Shown here in pieces: positions 44,248 to 52,826 of a DNA stretch of 64,000 nt. Location of the stretch: NCBI RefSeq assembly GCF_001879205.1, contig NZ_MLFK01000010.1, forward strand, positions 248,001 through 312,000, in the 5' to 3' direction. Position 1 is the stretch's first letter, and the number at the start of each line of letters is the position of its first letter. The notes beneath the pieces are model-generated. The model ran no database searches. It had not been told where the DNA came from and worked only from the letters and a program-made list of their open reading frames with translations. This stretch comes from Flavobacterium johnsoniae (GTDB lineage Bacteria > Bacteroidota > Bacteroidia > Flavobacteriales > Flavobacteriaceae). A program made the translations under genes and the position numbers.

Positions 44248-46145
44248 ATCTCTCCCGTTTTTAAATCAACTGTAAAATGATCTGCAGGAACTTCGTGCAT
44301 GAATTTATTAAAGATGACAAAAAACAATTTCATTTGTTTTTGTAAAGGTTTAGAAACTTCTTCTTTAGAATCCAAAAATAGTTTTGATAAAGCTTTATAT
44401 GCCGCAACCCGTTTTTCTCCAACATCGGCAAGAGCCAGTTCATCTGCGCTTCTAAAACGGTAAAAGTCGATTAAAAGATCTTTTCCTGTCCAGCTGAAAT
44501 CTTCTTTTTGGAGATGGTTCTGAACTTCCGATTTAAATTCAGCTTCATTCCATTCTTTTTGGAATTTCTCTTTATTTTTTAGAATAAAATCAAAATCCTT
44601 ATCCGATTGGATATTGGCCAAAACCAATAAATCTTTGGCAGAAACATTCAGAATAAAATCTTTGAAAGCAGCAGGCCAGTCATCTTTTAGAAAACGAAGG
44701 CGGACTAATTCCTTTAAATGAAAATCGGTAAAATCGTGGTAATTTTTGGTTTTCAGAATATCTATATTCCAAATGTCTTTTGCGTTCTGACTTTGTAAAA
44801 ACTGATATTCCATTTTATACAAATCAAAAAGTTCATCAAATCCCTTAACCTCATCAATTGTAATTGTCTGAATGTCGACAAGATTGTCTTTTTTAATCGT
44901 CAATAATTTATAAGCCGGAATGTAAGCCGCAAGCGAAGGTGTCTGGATATTAACCAAAGTATTTCCTTTTGCAGTTTTTCGTAATCCGGTATCGTTGATG
45001 TGCATGTGGCCTCCAAAATGAATTTTTAAGCCTGCATCGGCAAAAACCTGCGCTACTTCTTCAACGGGAACACGGTTTAACTGCCATTTATTAGAGCCTA
45101 ATAATTCTTTAATTTCCGCGGAAGCGTCATCATTAAAATCAATCATAGGAAAATGGCTGAAAGCAACTAAAGTTTTACCGCGAAGTTTGGCTTCCGCCGA
45201 AATATCCTGAACCCATTTTATAAGATGTTTTTTGTTGGAAAGCACATTATTATAGCCTGTACTTGCTTCTGAATAATTTTTAGAATCTTTTGGATCGCCA
45301 TCGGTTTTCTTCGGGATATAAACATTTCCGTCAATTGCCATAAGCCAGAGTCCGTCTATTGGTTCAACGACATAACTTACATCCGGAACTTCAAATCCGG
45401 GCGCAACATTGTAAACTCTTTTGTGTAATTGTGAAGCTTCAACGGCTTTTTTGTAACTGTAGTTTTGGGAATTAAAACCGGCAAAAGGAGTCGACCAGAA
45501 TTTGTATTTTTTATTAGGATAAAAACCAAAGTTTTCCAGTTCATTAGTTATGCCTAAATAACCCATTTTAGCAATATCGGCTGTTATGACAACTGGCTGT
45601 TCGATATTCATGTTTGGCTTATACATGCCGTCTTTGCTAAAAATGGGTTGGCTCTTTCCTTGCTTACCTAAAAAATCTTCTTTACCCGATTCCTGAGCAA
45701 ATGGTCCAACCGGATCATGATTTCCGGTGGTTATAAAAAACTCAATACCGTATTTTTTTTGGTACTGATCTAAAATTTTCTTTAATCCGCGCACGTGTAT
45801 CGGCTGTCCGTCATCGGTATAATCACCCGGAAGTGCCACGTATTTTATTTTTCTTTTTGCAATATCTTCAAGAGCGGCAATGAAGGCAAAATAATTTTCA
45901 TTGAAAATTCTCGTCGAATGTAACTGCGAGGCCATCGTTCTTATTAACGTATATTTTCCGGTTTTGGTATTCCAAATACCTTTAAAATCATTATCACAAA
46001 ACGTACCAAATAAATCCTGAAGATGAACATCAGATAAAAAAGCAACCTGAACGCCTTCTAAATTCTTCTGATTTTGGGCAGAAATTGTACAAGTGAAAAA
46101 AAATATAATGAGTGTAATTAAGGGGGAGGTAAACTTTAAATTCAT
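44229..46145 (-). CDS. Exported metallophosphoesterase
   Basis: 638 residues from ATG 46145 (an upstream ATG at 46178 only adds 11 residues before the signal peptide). Signal peptide MNLKFTSPLITLIIFFFTCT-ISAQ. The metal-ligand motifs of calcineurin-type phosphoesterases are all there: FLSDVHLQD, LPGDYTDDG, TTGNHDPVG, FSHFP, and FGGHMHIND. The C-terminal 200 residues are a helical region without a recognised domain. It is probably periplasmic and hydrolyses phosphodiesters or monoesters. It is convergent with the PI-PLC-like gene. The last residues (NRKER) derive from an overlapping palindromic repeat. Confidence 0.9.
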   Translation of the reverse strand: MNLKFTSPLITLIIFFFTCTISAQNQKNLEGVQVAFLSDVHLQDLFGTFCDNDFKGIWNTKTGKYTLIRTMASQLHSTRIFNENYFAFIAALEDIAKRKIKYVALPGDYTDDGQPIHVRGLKKILDQYQKKYGIEFFITTGNHDPVGPFAQESGKEDFLGKQGKSQPIFSKDGMYKPNMNIEQPVVITADIAKMGYLGITNELENFGFYPNKKYKFWSTPFAGFNSQNYSYKKAVEASQLHKRVYNVAPGFEVPDVSYVVEPIDGLWLMAIDGNVYIPKKTDGDPKDSKNYSEASTGYNNVLSNKKHLIKWVQDISAEAKLRGKTLVAFSHFPMIDFNDDASAEIKELLGSNKWQLNRVPVEEVAQVFADAGLKIHFGGHMHINDTGLRKTAKGNTLVNIQTPSLAAYIPAYKLLTIKKDNLVDIQTITIDEVKGFDELFDLYKMEYQFLQSQNAKDIWNIDILKTKNYHDFTDFHLKELVRLRFLKDDWPAAFKDFILNVSAKDLLVLANIQSDKDFDFILKNKEKFQKEWNEAEFKSEVQNHLQKEDFSWTGKDLLIDFYRFRSADELALADVGEKRVAAYKALSKLFLDSKEEVSKPLQKQMKLFFVIFNKFMHEVPADHFTVDLKTGEINRKER

Positions 46146-46245
46146 AGTTTGCAGGCTTTTACAAAATGGGGAATTCATTAAAAATGCTTGATGCTTTTAA
46201 TAAGCTGCAATTTTATCAATTTAAAGCCAAAATCAGTTTATGGTA

Positions 46246-46277
46246 TTGTTACGGTATGATAATGTTTTGTAATTTTG
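46246..46277 (+). promoter_or_regulatory. Promoter candidate for the Crp/Fnr-like gene
   Basis: TTG (46246-46248) and TAATTTTG (46270-46277) match the Bacteroidota -33 and -7 elements with a 21-base spacing. The gene starts 45 bases downstream at 46323. Confidence 0.5.
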
Positions 46278-46322
46278 ATTGAATACGAAGCTGTAGATTC
46301 CAATATTTAAAACCAAATAAAA

Positions 46323-46910
46323 ATGACCGAATATCAGGGTTTGATACATCACCTTCAAAAGAGGATACCGCTTTCTGAAGAAGAGCTTAATGAATTCATC
46401 TCTGAATTTAAAATTACAAAGGTTAAAAAAAGACAATTTATAGTCCAGCCTGATTTTACAGCAAAATACAGAAGTTATGTAGTAAAAGGCGCTTTAAGAG
46501 CCTATGTGACAGATGATGACGGTCATGAACATACAATTGCCTTTGCAATTGAAGACTGGTGGATTTCAGACTATAACAGTTATATTTATCAACAGCCGGC
46601 AACAATGTTTGTTATGGCTTTAGAAGATTCTGTCTTATTACAGCTGGATTTTGAATCTGAAACAAAATTAAAAGAAGCAAATCCAAAATTTGAAACTTTT
46701 TTTCGCATAACTGCAGAACGTACTGCCGCTTTTTTCCAACGCCGCATTATTACAAATCTGACTTCTTCTGCAGAAGAGCGTTATGACAGTTTTACAACTC
46801 AATTTCCTTTAATAGCAAAACGTGTACCTCAGTATGCCCTGGCCTCTTATCTGGGAATGACAACCGAATTTCTTTCAAAAATAAAAAACAGCCGATTGAA
46901 AAAAAGTTAA
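46323..46910 (+). CDS. Crp/Fnr-family transcriptional regulator
   Basis: 195 residues. The cyclic-nucleotide-binding-type barrel covers residues ~20-130 (IVQPDFTAKYRSYVVKGALRAYVTDDDG, IAFAIEDWWISD). A helix-turn-helix lies at the end (QYALASYLGMTTEFLSKIKN). The classical cAMP-binding residues are not recognisable, as in many Bacteroidota relatives. It has no cysteine cluster, so it is not an FNR-type oxygen sensor. It may regulate the divergent or downstream genes; the PRISE reductase follows 89 bases later on the same strand. Confidence 0.86.
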   Translation: MTEYQGLIHHLQKRIPLSEEELNEFISEFKITKVKKRQFIVQPDFTAKYRSYVVKGALRAYVTDDDGHEHTIAFAIEDWWISDYNSYIYQQPATMFVMALEDSVLLQLDFESETKLKEANPKFETFFRITAERTAAFFQRRIITNLTSSAEERYDSFTTQFPLIAKRVPQYALASYLGMTTEFLSKIKNSRLKKS

Positions 46911-46999
46911 TCTGGTTCAACCTTTTTTCATAATCTACTTCATTTTTAAACTTTTTGTACTGCCTGATCTTTGTAAAGTAATTTTAAATACAAAGAGAA

Positions 47000-48058
47000 A
47001 TGGAAACAACTAAAAAAACCGCACTTGTTGTGGGTGCAAATGGTGTTATAGGAAAAAATCTTATTGATTATCTTTTATCTGTAAAAAACTGGGAAGTTAT
47101 TGGATTATCCAGAAAAGAAGGCCATAACAAACCTAATCTGAAATACATTCCAGTTGATTTACTTGATTTAGAAAACAGTAAGAAACAATTATCAGATCTT
47201 CACAACATTACTCATATATTTTATACCGCCTATCAGGATCGTCCGTCATGGTCTGAGCTTGCAGAGCCTAACCTTACCATGCTGAAAAATGTGGTCGAAA
47301 TAATTGAACCTCTTTCTAAAAATCTAGAACACATTAGTTTAATGCAGGGGTATAAAGTTTACGGAGCACATCTGGGACCTTTTAAAACTCCTGCAAAAGA
47401 AACTGATGCAGGCCATATGCCGCCAGAATTCAACATAGACCAACAACAATATTTGGAAAAAAAGAAGCAGGGAAAAAACTGGAATTGGAGCGCTGTCCGT
47501 CCATCGGTTGTTGGTGGCACAGCAGTTGGAAATCCAATGAATCTGGCACTTTTAATTGCCGTATATGCTTCAATTTCTAAAGAACTCAATCTCCCGCTTC
47601 GATTTCCCGGAAAAGCTGGAGCTTATGATAAACTTATGGAAATGACTGACGCCGGGTTACTAGCAAAAGCAACGGTTTGGGCAGCAACAAATCCGCAATG
47701 TGCTAATCAGGCTTTTAATATCTCAAATGGCGATTTGTTTCGATGGTCAGAACTTTGGCCAAAAATTGCTTCTTATTTTGAGATTCCAGCTGCACCGCCT
47801 CTGCAGATGGAATTAAAAACGGTCATGGCTGATAAAAATAATTTATGGCAAAACATGCAGGAAAAATACAATTTGGAAAAACATGATTATGAAAAATTGG
47901 CCGGCTGGGGTTTTGGAGATTTTGTTTTTTCCTGGGATTATGATTTTTTCGCAGATGGAACCAAAGCCAGACGCCTGGGATTTTATGAATTTATAGATAC
48001 TGAGGAAATGTTTTTTGGTCTTTTTGATAAGCTGCGTCAGGAAAAGATTATTCCTTAA
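47000..48058 (+). CDS. PRISE-type short-chain reductase
   Basis: 352 residues. The Rossmann start is ALVVGANGVIGKNLIDYLL. PRISE family (progesterone 5-beta-reductase/iridoid synthase-like) sequence is seen in HISLMQGYKVYGAHLGPFKT, the FNIDQQQYLEKKKQGKNWNW section, the SAVRPSVVGG motif and NQAFNISNGDLFRWSELWPK. This family reduces enone-type double bonds with NADPH; in bacteria the substrate is unknown. It lies 89 bases downstream of the Crp/Fnr-like regulator, which could control it, and a bidirectional terminator follows its stop. Confidence 0.83.
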   Translation: METTKKTALVVGANGVIGKNLIDYLLSVKNWEVIGLSRKEGHNKPNLKYIPVDLLDLENSKKQLSDLHNITHIFYTAYQDRPSWSELAEPNLTMLKNVVEIIEPLSKNLEHISLMQGYKVYGAHLGPFKTPAKETDAGHMPPEFNIDQQQYLEKKKQGKNWNWSAVRPSVVGGTAVGNPMNLALLIAVYASISKELNLPLRFPGKAGAYDKLMEMTDAGLLAKATVWAATNPQCANQAFNISNGDLFRWSELWPKIASYFEIPAAPPLQMELKTVMADKNNLWQNMQEKYNLEKHDYEKLAGWGFGDFVFSWDYDFFADGTKARRLGFYEFIDTEEMFFGLFDKLRQEKIIP

Positions 48059-48059
48059 A

Positions 48060-48093
48060 TAAAAAAAGGCTGTCAGAGATGACAGCCTTTCAT
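48060..48093. terminator. Terminator between the reductase and chitinase genes
   Basis: AGGCTGTCA GAGA TGACAGCCT (9-bp stem, 48066-48087) is preceded by six A and followed by TTTC. The gap to the chitinase stop at 48149 is short. Confidence 0.82.
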
Positions 48094-48148
48094 TACATTA
48101 AAACCTAAAATTTAATGTATAAAAAACCATTATGGCAAATGGTTTAAT

Positions 48149-49771
48149 TTACTTTTTTATAAAACGCCTTACCGTTTTCACTCCGTCTTTTTCAACTAAA
48201 ATCAAATAAACACCACTTTTTAAACCTGCTACATCAATACTGTTGTTATTTGCTTTTTGACTGGAAATGGTGGCACCATCCTGAGAATTTATAATGCTCA
48301 CATTACCTCCTGAAACTTCTGCAGAAAAGAAAAGAGTATCTTCTGACGGATTTGGGTAAACAGTCAGGCTTTCAATTTTATCTGTCGAAGCCGATTTAGC
48401 CGTTAAAGCTGAACCTGATTTTGTGATTCTGAACCAATTTAAATTCACACCCGAATTTTGAATGTAGATTCCGAAGTTATATGTTCCGGCATTTACATTT
48501 ACCGTTTGAGAAACAGTCTGCCAGTTCTGCCATCCTCCTGTATTGGGTACATTTACAGCCCCTAATTGAATTGTTCCGGCATTTAAATCAGATGATAATC
48601 TTGCTCCCGAAACTGCACTTGCTACCCTGTATTCAATTACATAATTTCCTGAAGTTGGAAAATTAATATTATAATATGCCATCCAGTCTCCTGTATCACA
48701 ATATCCAACATTTAATCCTCCGCCGGTATCTGTAGTCGCTTCTGTCTGAACGCCGCTCATCGTATTGTAATTCTCTGCTTGGATTAAAGTACCTGTTCCC
48801 GGAGGATTACTTCCTGTAATTACCTGATTAATGGCTGTTAATAAAGATTTTGCACCTGTGGCGTCTTGCGATAATTCCCAAATCATAACGCCGCCCGCAT
48901 TTTGAATGGCGAATGTTGTTTTGGCTTTGATAGTTGGAATTCCGTTATAATAAATCGTATTGCCTACCTGATCCAGATTTTCTGCTCCCGGATACTGGTT
49001 TACGATATTTGCATAAGAAATTCCCTGATTGGCCGAAGCTCCAAAACCATATCCATAAAACGGAAGTCCAATAATGGCTTTGCTTGCCGGTAATCCCCTC
49101 CCTGTCCAGTAATTAAACTGATTAACAGCCATACTATACGGTGAATGCTGTCCCGGATTTCCCGGAGCCCATGGCCCTGTCGCATCGTATGCCATGATAT
49201 TGATCCAGTCATAAGCCGCAAAAGTAGATGCTGGTACATTAGCACCACCATATCCTTCTGAAAGCGCTGCCGAAATCAATTTTCCATTAGCATGCAGTTT
49301 ATTCGCAAGAGCAATTACAAATCCTCCATAATCGCCATTAATAGCCGGGCCTTCTAAATCTACATCGACTCCGTCAAAGTTATGCGCTACCACATAATCA
49401 TAGATTTTTTGAATAAAAGCCGTTCTGTTTGCAGGCGTAATCAAATTAAAATAATTGTCGCGAATTGGTCCGCCCTCTGAAACAGAACCTCCGCCAAGCG
49501 AAACAAAAACTTTAATGTTTTGGGCATGCGCCGCGTTGATGATCGTATTGCTTCCGGAATTAAAACTTAAATAACCATTGGCATCGGGGTTTTCAAACGC
49601 AATATTAATGTGCGTTAATTTGCTGTACTGAATTGTACCTGATAAAGCGTTTAAATCAACCCAGTTCGGGATGTACGCTATTACTTTTTTCTGGGCAGAC
49701 ACTAAATTAAAAATACCCAAAACTAAAATAATCATGCATTTCTGCAGCATTCTTCTGTAATTGTTTTTCAT
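48149..49771 (-). CDS. Secreted GH18 chitinase with CBM6 and T9SS sorting domain
   Basis: 540 residues. Signal peptide about 1-26 (ending NLVSAQ). GH18 barrel residues ~27-310, with the catalytic DxxDxDxE motif FDGVDVDLEG (Glu the acid/base) and NIMAYD. A CBM6-like domain (residues ~330-455, EATTDTGGG, GDWMAYYNINF, GWQNWQTVSQTVNVNAGTYN) follows, then a type A T9SS C-terminal domain (LTVYPNPSEDTLFF to VRRFIKK). It hydrolyses chitin outside the cell, where the T9SS releases it. Its CBM6 is near-identical to that of the neighbouring GH64 protein. It is the last gene of the cluster on this strand. Confidence 0.94.
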   Translation of the reverse strand: MKNNYRRMLQKCMIILVLGIFNLVSAQKKVIAYIPNWVDLNALSGTIQYSKLTHINIAFENPDANGYLSFNSGSNTIINAAHAQNIKVFVSLGGGSVSEGGPIRDNYFNLITPANRTAFIQKIYDYVVAHNFDGVDVDLEGPAINGDYGGFVIALANKLHANGKLISAALSEGYGGANVPASTFAAYDWINIMAYDATGPWAPGNPGQHSPYSMAVNQFNYWTGRGLPASKAIIGLPFYGYGFGASANQGISYANIVNQYPGAENLDQVGNTIYYNGIPTIKAKTTFAIQNAGGVMIWELSQDATGAKSLLTAINQVITGSNPPGTGTLIQAENYNTMSGVQTEATTDTGGGLNVGYCDTGDWMAYYNINFPTSGNYVIEYRVASAVSGARLSSDLNAGTIQLGAVNVPNTGGWQNWQTVSQTVNVNAGTYNFGIYIQNSGVNLNWFRITKSGSALTAKSASTDKIESLTVYPNPSEDTLFFSAEVSGGNVSIINSQDGATISSQKANNNSIDVAGLKSGVYLILVEKDGVKTVRRFIKK

Positions 49772-49878
49772 AATAATTGTTTTAATAGATTAATAAACTC
49801 GTAAATAGTGGGGACGGTTTTTTGAGTTGTACTTTTTTAGTCCCGATCCCGAAACCTCGGGACGGGATAGATTTCAGT

Positions 49879-49958
49879 CTTTAGATTTTAGATTTGATCG
49901 CGGTGCAATCAAATTTTGCAGAACTAACAACTACTCCATTATTATCTAAAATCTAAAG
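49879..49958. repeat. Inverted repeat between chitinase and GH64 genes
   Basis: CTTTAGATTTTAGAT (49879-49893) and ATCTAAAATCTAAAG (49944-49958) are a perfect 15-bp pair around a 50-base loop. A second G/C-rich hairpin (TCCCGA-AACC-TCGGGA) lies just to the left, at about 49847-49862. Both fill the 207-base gap. Confidence 0.55.
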
Positions 49959-49978
49959 CCTAAAATCAGTTTTTAAAA

Positions 49979-52651
49979 CTATTTTTTGATAAAACGTTTG
50001 ATCGTCTGTTTTCCATCTTTCTCAAAAACAATCAAATAGATTCCTTTTGTTAAATGCGAAACATCGATACTGCTTCCATTGATTTTTTTCGATAAAACCG
50101 CATTTCCAGACTGTGCATCTACGATTTTTACATTTCCTCCAGAAAGGTCTGTCGTGGTAAACAAGGTGCTTTCAACCGGACTTGGATAAATGTTTAAAAC
50201 GGTTTCTGCAGGTGCTTCTTCTTCTGTTTGAACCAAAGCCGATTTAGCCGCTAATCCTGCACCCGTTTTTGTGATTTTTATCCAGTTGATGTTCATTCCG
50301 GTATTCTGAATATAAATTCCGAAATTGTATGTTCCTGCGTTTACGTTTACCGTTTGCGAAACCGTCTGCCAGTTTTGCCAGCCTCCTGTATTCGGAATGT
50401 CTACATTTCCTAAAACAATAGTTCCGCCGTTTAAATCAGATGATAATCTGCCGCCTGTTACGGCACTTGCTACTCGGTATTCAATTAAATAAGAACCCGT
50501 TGTTGGGAAATTGATGCTGTTATAGGCTAACCAGTCTCCTGTTTCAGTATATCCCACATTTGATCCTCCGCCGGTATCTGTTGTAGCTTCAACCTGAATA
50601 CCGTTCATGGCAGAATAATCTTCGGCCTGAATTAAAACGGAAGTTTGAGAAGAAGTCGCAGGAACCAGTTTCCATTGTCCGCAGGTTTGGTTATTATTAT
50701 CCCATTGCTGTACAATAGCGCCGGAAGCCGTGCTTGCTCCGGCAACCTCAACAATTCTGCCGCTGTGTCTGGCTACAATTTTATAAAATCCATCGCCTGT
50801 AGAAACTAATACAAACTGCTGGTTTGTGGTCGCATTATACGGATACTGCTCCACTCGCGCGCCATTGGCTTTATTGAAATTATTCACGTCCAAAGATTGT
50901 CCGCTGTGATTGGCTATGATTTTATATAAGCCGTCGCCTAAATGCGTAAACGTAAATTTCTGGTTGTTACCTGAATTTAAAGCGCCCTGATTAATTCCTG
51001 CTCCGTTTGATAAACTCGAGTTCCATACATCCATATACAAACCGCTGTTTCTGTTTTGTAAAAAGAAAGTCTGGTTTCCTAAAGTTGTCGTTCCGTTTGC
51101 TAAAATCCTGATCGAAGTTACCTTGTCATTCCACGTTGTATTTAAACAAGAATTATCAGAATTAATTACAGTTGAAGCTCCTGTAAAATTATCATCCTGA
51201 TACAAAATTGCCTGATAACCCTGCGTAATTTTCAGCGACGAAATATCATCGTTTAAAACACCTAAAGAATTTAAACGCGCCAGATTATAATCGCCAATTG
51301 TCAATCCGCCGGAGAAACCTGCATAGTTGCAGTCTTTATAGACCGTAACAACATCTGTAGAAGCCGGAACGGAAGGAACTGTTCCTGCATAACCTCCAAA
51401 AACAGCAATTACCTTTGTAGGCTGCGGCGAATGAAGAGAGGGCGACTGATCTGCCACATCATCATAAGCAAATCCATAAGCCAGATTATCAACGCTTATT
51501 CCTGGTAAATGCCAGAATTTAGAGTAATGATTTGTTGGGTTTACCTGATAATATTTGGATGCATCGTACCAGTTTTGCTGTCCCGGATTTGGAGTGGTAA
51601 CATTTACCACGTGACGGTTAATCGCGGCCGTTAACTGCGCCTGAATGACAAGATCCAGATCACCATCGACTAATCTTCTGTCCAGAACACCTTTTCCTTC
51701 AAGGGCTTCCTGAGTGGTCGGACGATTTTGAACTCTTCCGGTACGGCCGACAAATCCGCCGGACTGGCCAACCATTTCAAGCTGTTCGCCAATAACTCTT
51801 CCTTTAAAAACTCCGGCATCTCCTGCATAAAAGATCAAATCTTCGTTTTTGTATTTGTTCCAAATGGCATCGATATAGGATTTTAAATAATTAGCCTGTG
51901 GTCCAGCTGTCGTTCCGCCGCTTCCATCGGCGAAAGCTGCCGTTTTAGAAGGAGCTGTAATTTCACCAGTTGTATTATTCACGCAACCCTGAAATTCTGC
52001 CGGAACATTGGCTTTAAAAGCGGCCACGATATCAGCATGTTTTTTTAGATCGCCCACTTTCTTTTGGTAGCCATTTGCACCAAATAATTCCAATCCCATT
52101 GGGTATTTATACGAATCTACCCGTGTTGGATTTCCAAAGAAACCATACTGATTATTAGTCAATTCGATGATTTCATATAAAATTCCCTGATTCGGATCTG
52201 TTGCATTCAGCGGATTTGGCGATGTATATCCTGAAGGAGCTCCATTTGCACCAAAAAAGTAGAAATACAACTGCTGGCCTCTCGAAATAAAAACCCTGCA
52301 TCCAGCGATTAAAGGCAGTGTGAAGGTTTTATTTGGAATTTCACTCAGTTTGGTAAAACAAGCCGCGTATTTTGAGTTTTGCCCCGGTCCGGTATTTCCG
52401 CCAATTGTAGGTCCGGTAATGGTGTTATACGAAGAACTCATTGGCAAAACCTGACTTGTTTTGGCATTTACCCAGACGTGATTTCCGGTTGTATAATCGA
52501 TACCCACAATGGCTACATACAATTCGTTATCATTAAAGGGCGAAGTATTACTTATGATAAAAGGAATGGCTCCCTGCCCATACATAAGATTTGAAAACAC
52601 CAAGAACAGTGCTGTCAGGAGAGAAAATCGTTGAAGTTTATTTTTTTTCAT
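49979..52651 (-). CDS. Secreted GH64 beta-1,3-glucanase with accessory domains and T9SS sorting
   Basis: 890 residues from ATG 52651 (the longer in-frame start adds 14 residues ahead of the signal peptide). The order is signal peptide (ending LMYGQ); GH64 thaumatin-like catalytic domain (~20-410, with FIISNTSPFNDNELYVAIVG, GCRVFISRGQQLYFYFF, YPMGLELFGANGYQKK); beta/gamma-crystallin-like module (DCNYAGFSGGLTIGDYNL); ricin-type trefoil (LYMDVWNSSLSNG to QTCGQWKLVP); CBM6; and T9SS C-terminal domain (IYPSPVESTLFTT to IKRFIKK). GH64 enzymes cut beta-1,3-glucan to short oligomers such as laminaripentaose. It lies between the GH18 and GH16 genes, a set directed at fungal walls. Confidence 0.92.
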   Translation of the reverse strand: MKKNKLQRFSLLTALFLVFSNLMYGQGAIPFIISNTSPFNDNELYVAIVGIDYTTGNHVWVNAKTSQVLPMSSSYNTITGPTIGGNTGPGQNSKYAACFTKLSEIPNKTFTLPLIAGCRVFISRGQQLYFYFFGANGAPSGYTSPNPLNATDPNQGILYEIIELTNNQYGFFGNPTRVDSYKYPMGLELFGANGYQKKVGDLKKHADIVAAFKANVPAEFQGCVNNTTGEITAPSKTAAFADGSGGTTAGPQANYLKSYIDAIWNKYKNEDLIFYAGDAGVFKGRVIGEQLEMVGQSGGFVGRTGRVQNRPTTQEALEGKGVLDRRLVDGDLDLVIQAQLTAAINRHVVNVTTPNPGQQNWYDASKYYQVNPTNHYSKFWHLPGISVDNLAYGFAYDDVADQSPSLHSPQPTKVIAVFGGYAGTVPSVPASTDVVTVYKDCNYAGFSGGLTIGDYNLARLNSLGVLNDDISSLKITQGYQAILYQDDNFTGASTVINSDNSCLNTTWNDKVTSIRILANGTTTLGNQTFFLQNRNSGLYMDVWNSSLSNGAGINQGALNSGNNQKFTFTHLGDGLYKIIANHSGQSLDVNNFNKANGARVEQYPYNATTNQQFVLVSTGDGFYKIVARHSGRIVEVAGASTASGAIVQQWDNNNQTCGQWKLVPATSSQTSVLIQAEDYSAMNGIQVEATTDTGGGSNVGYTETGDWLAYNSINFPTTGSYLIEYRVASAVTGGRLSSDLNGGTIVLGNVDIPNTGGWQNWQTVSQTVNVNAGTYNFGIYIQNTGMNINWIKITKTGAGLAAKSALVQTEEEAPAETVLNIYPSPVESTLFTTTDLSGGNVKIVDAQSGNAVLSKKINGSSIDVSHLTKGIYLIVFEKDGKQTIKRFIKK

Positions 52652-52724
52652 ATCTAAATAATTTTGGGGGTTACATAAATAGATTCTATCCAAAGCCTTT
52701 TCTAATTCACGACTTTGTATTATT

Positions 52725-52821
52725 AATCCGTCAGGGTGTAATTATTGGTGCTATCCTTTAAATTTAATTCCAGCTTATTTATGAGAAGGTTTGTCGTTAA
52801 ACAAATTACACCCGACGGATT
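52725..52821. repeat. Inverted repeat between GH64 and GH16 genes
   Basis: AATCCGTCAGGGTGTAATT (52725-52743) and AATTACACCCGACGGATT (52804-52821) are complementary apart from one bulged base. The right arm ends just before the GH16 stop region (52827). The hairpin could act as a terminator or as an mRNA end. Confidence 0.6.
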
Positions 52822-52826
52822 TTTAA

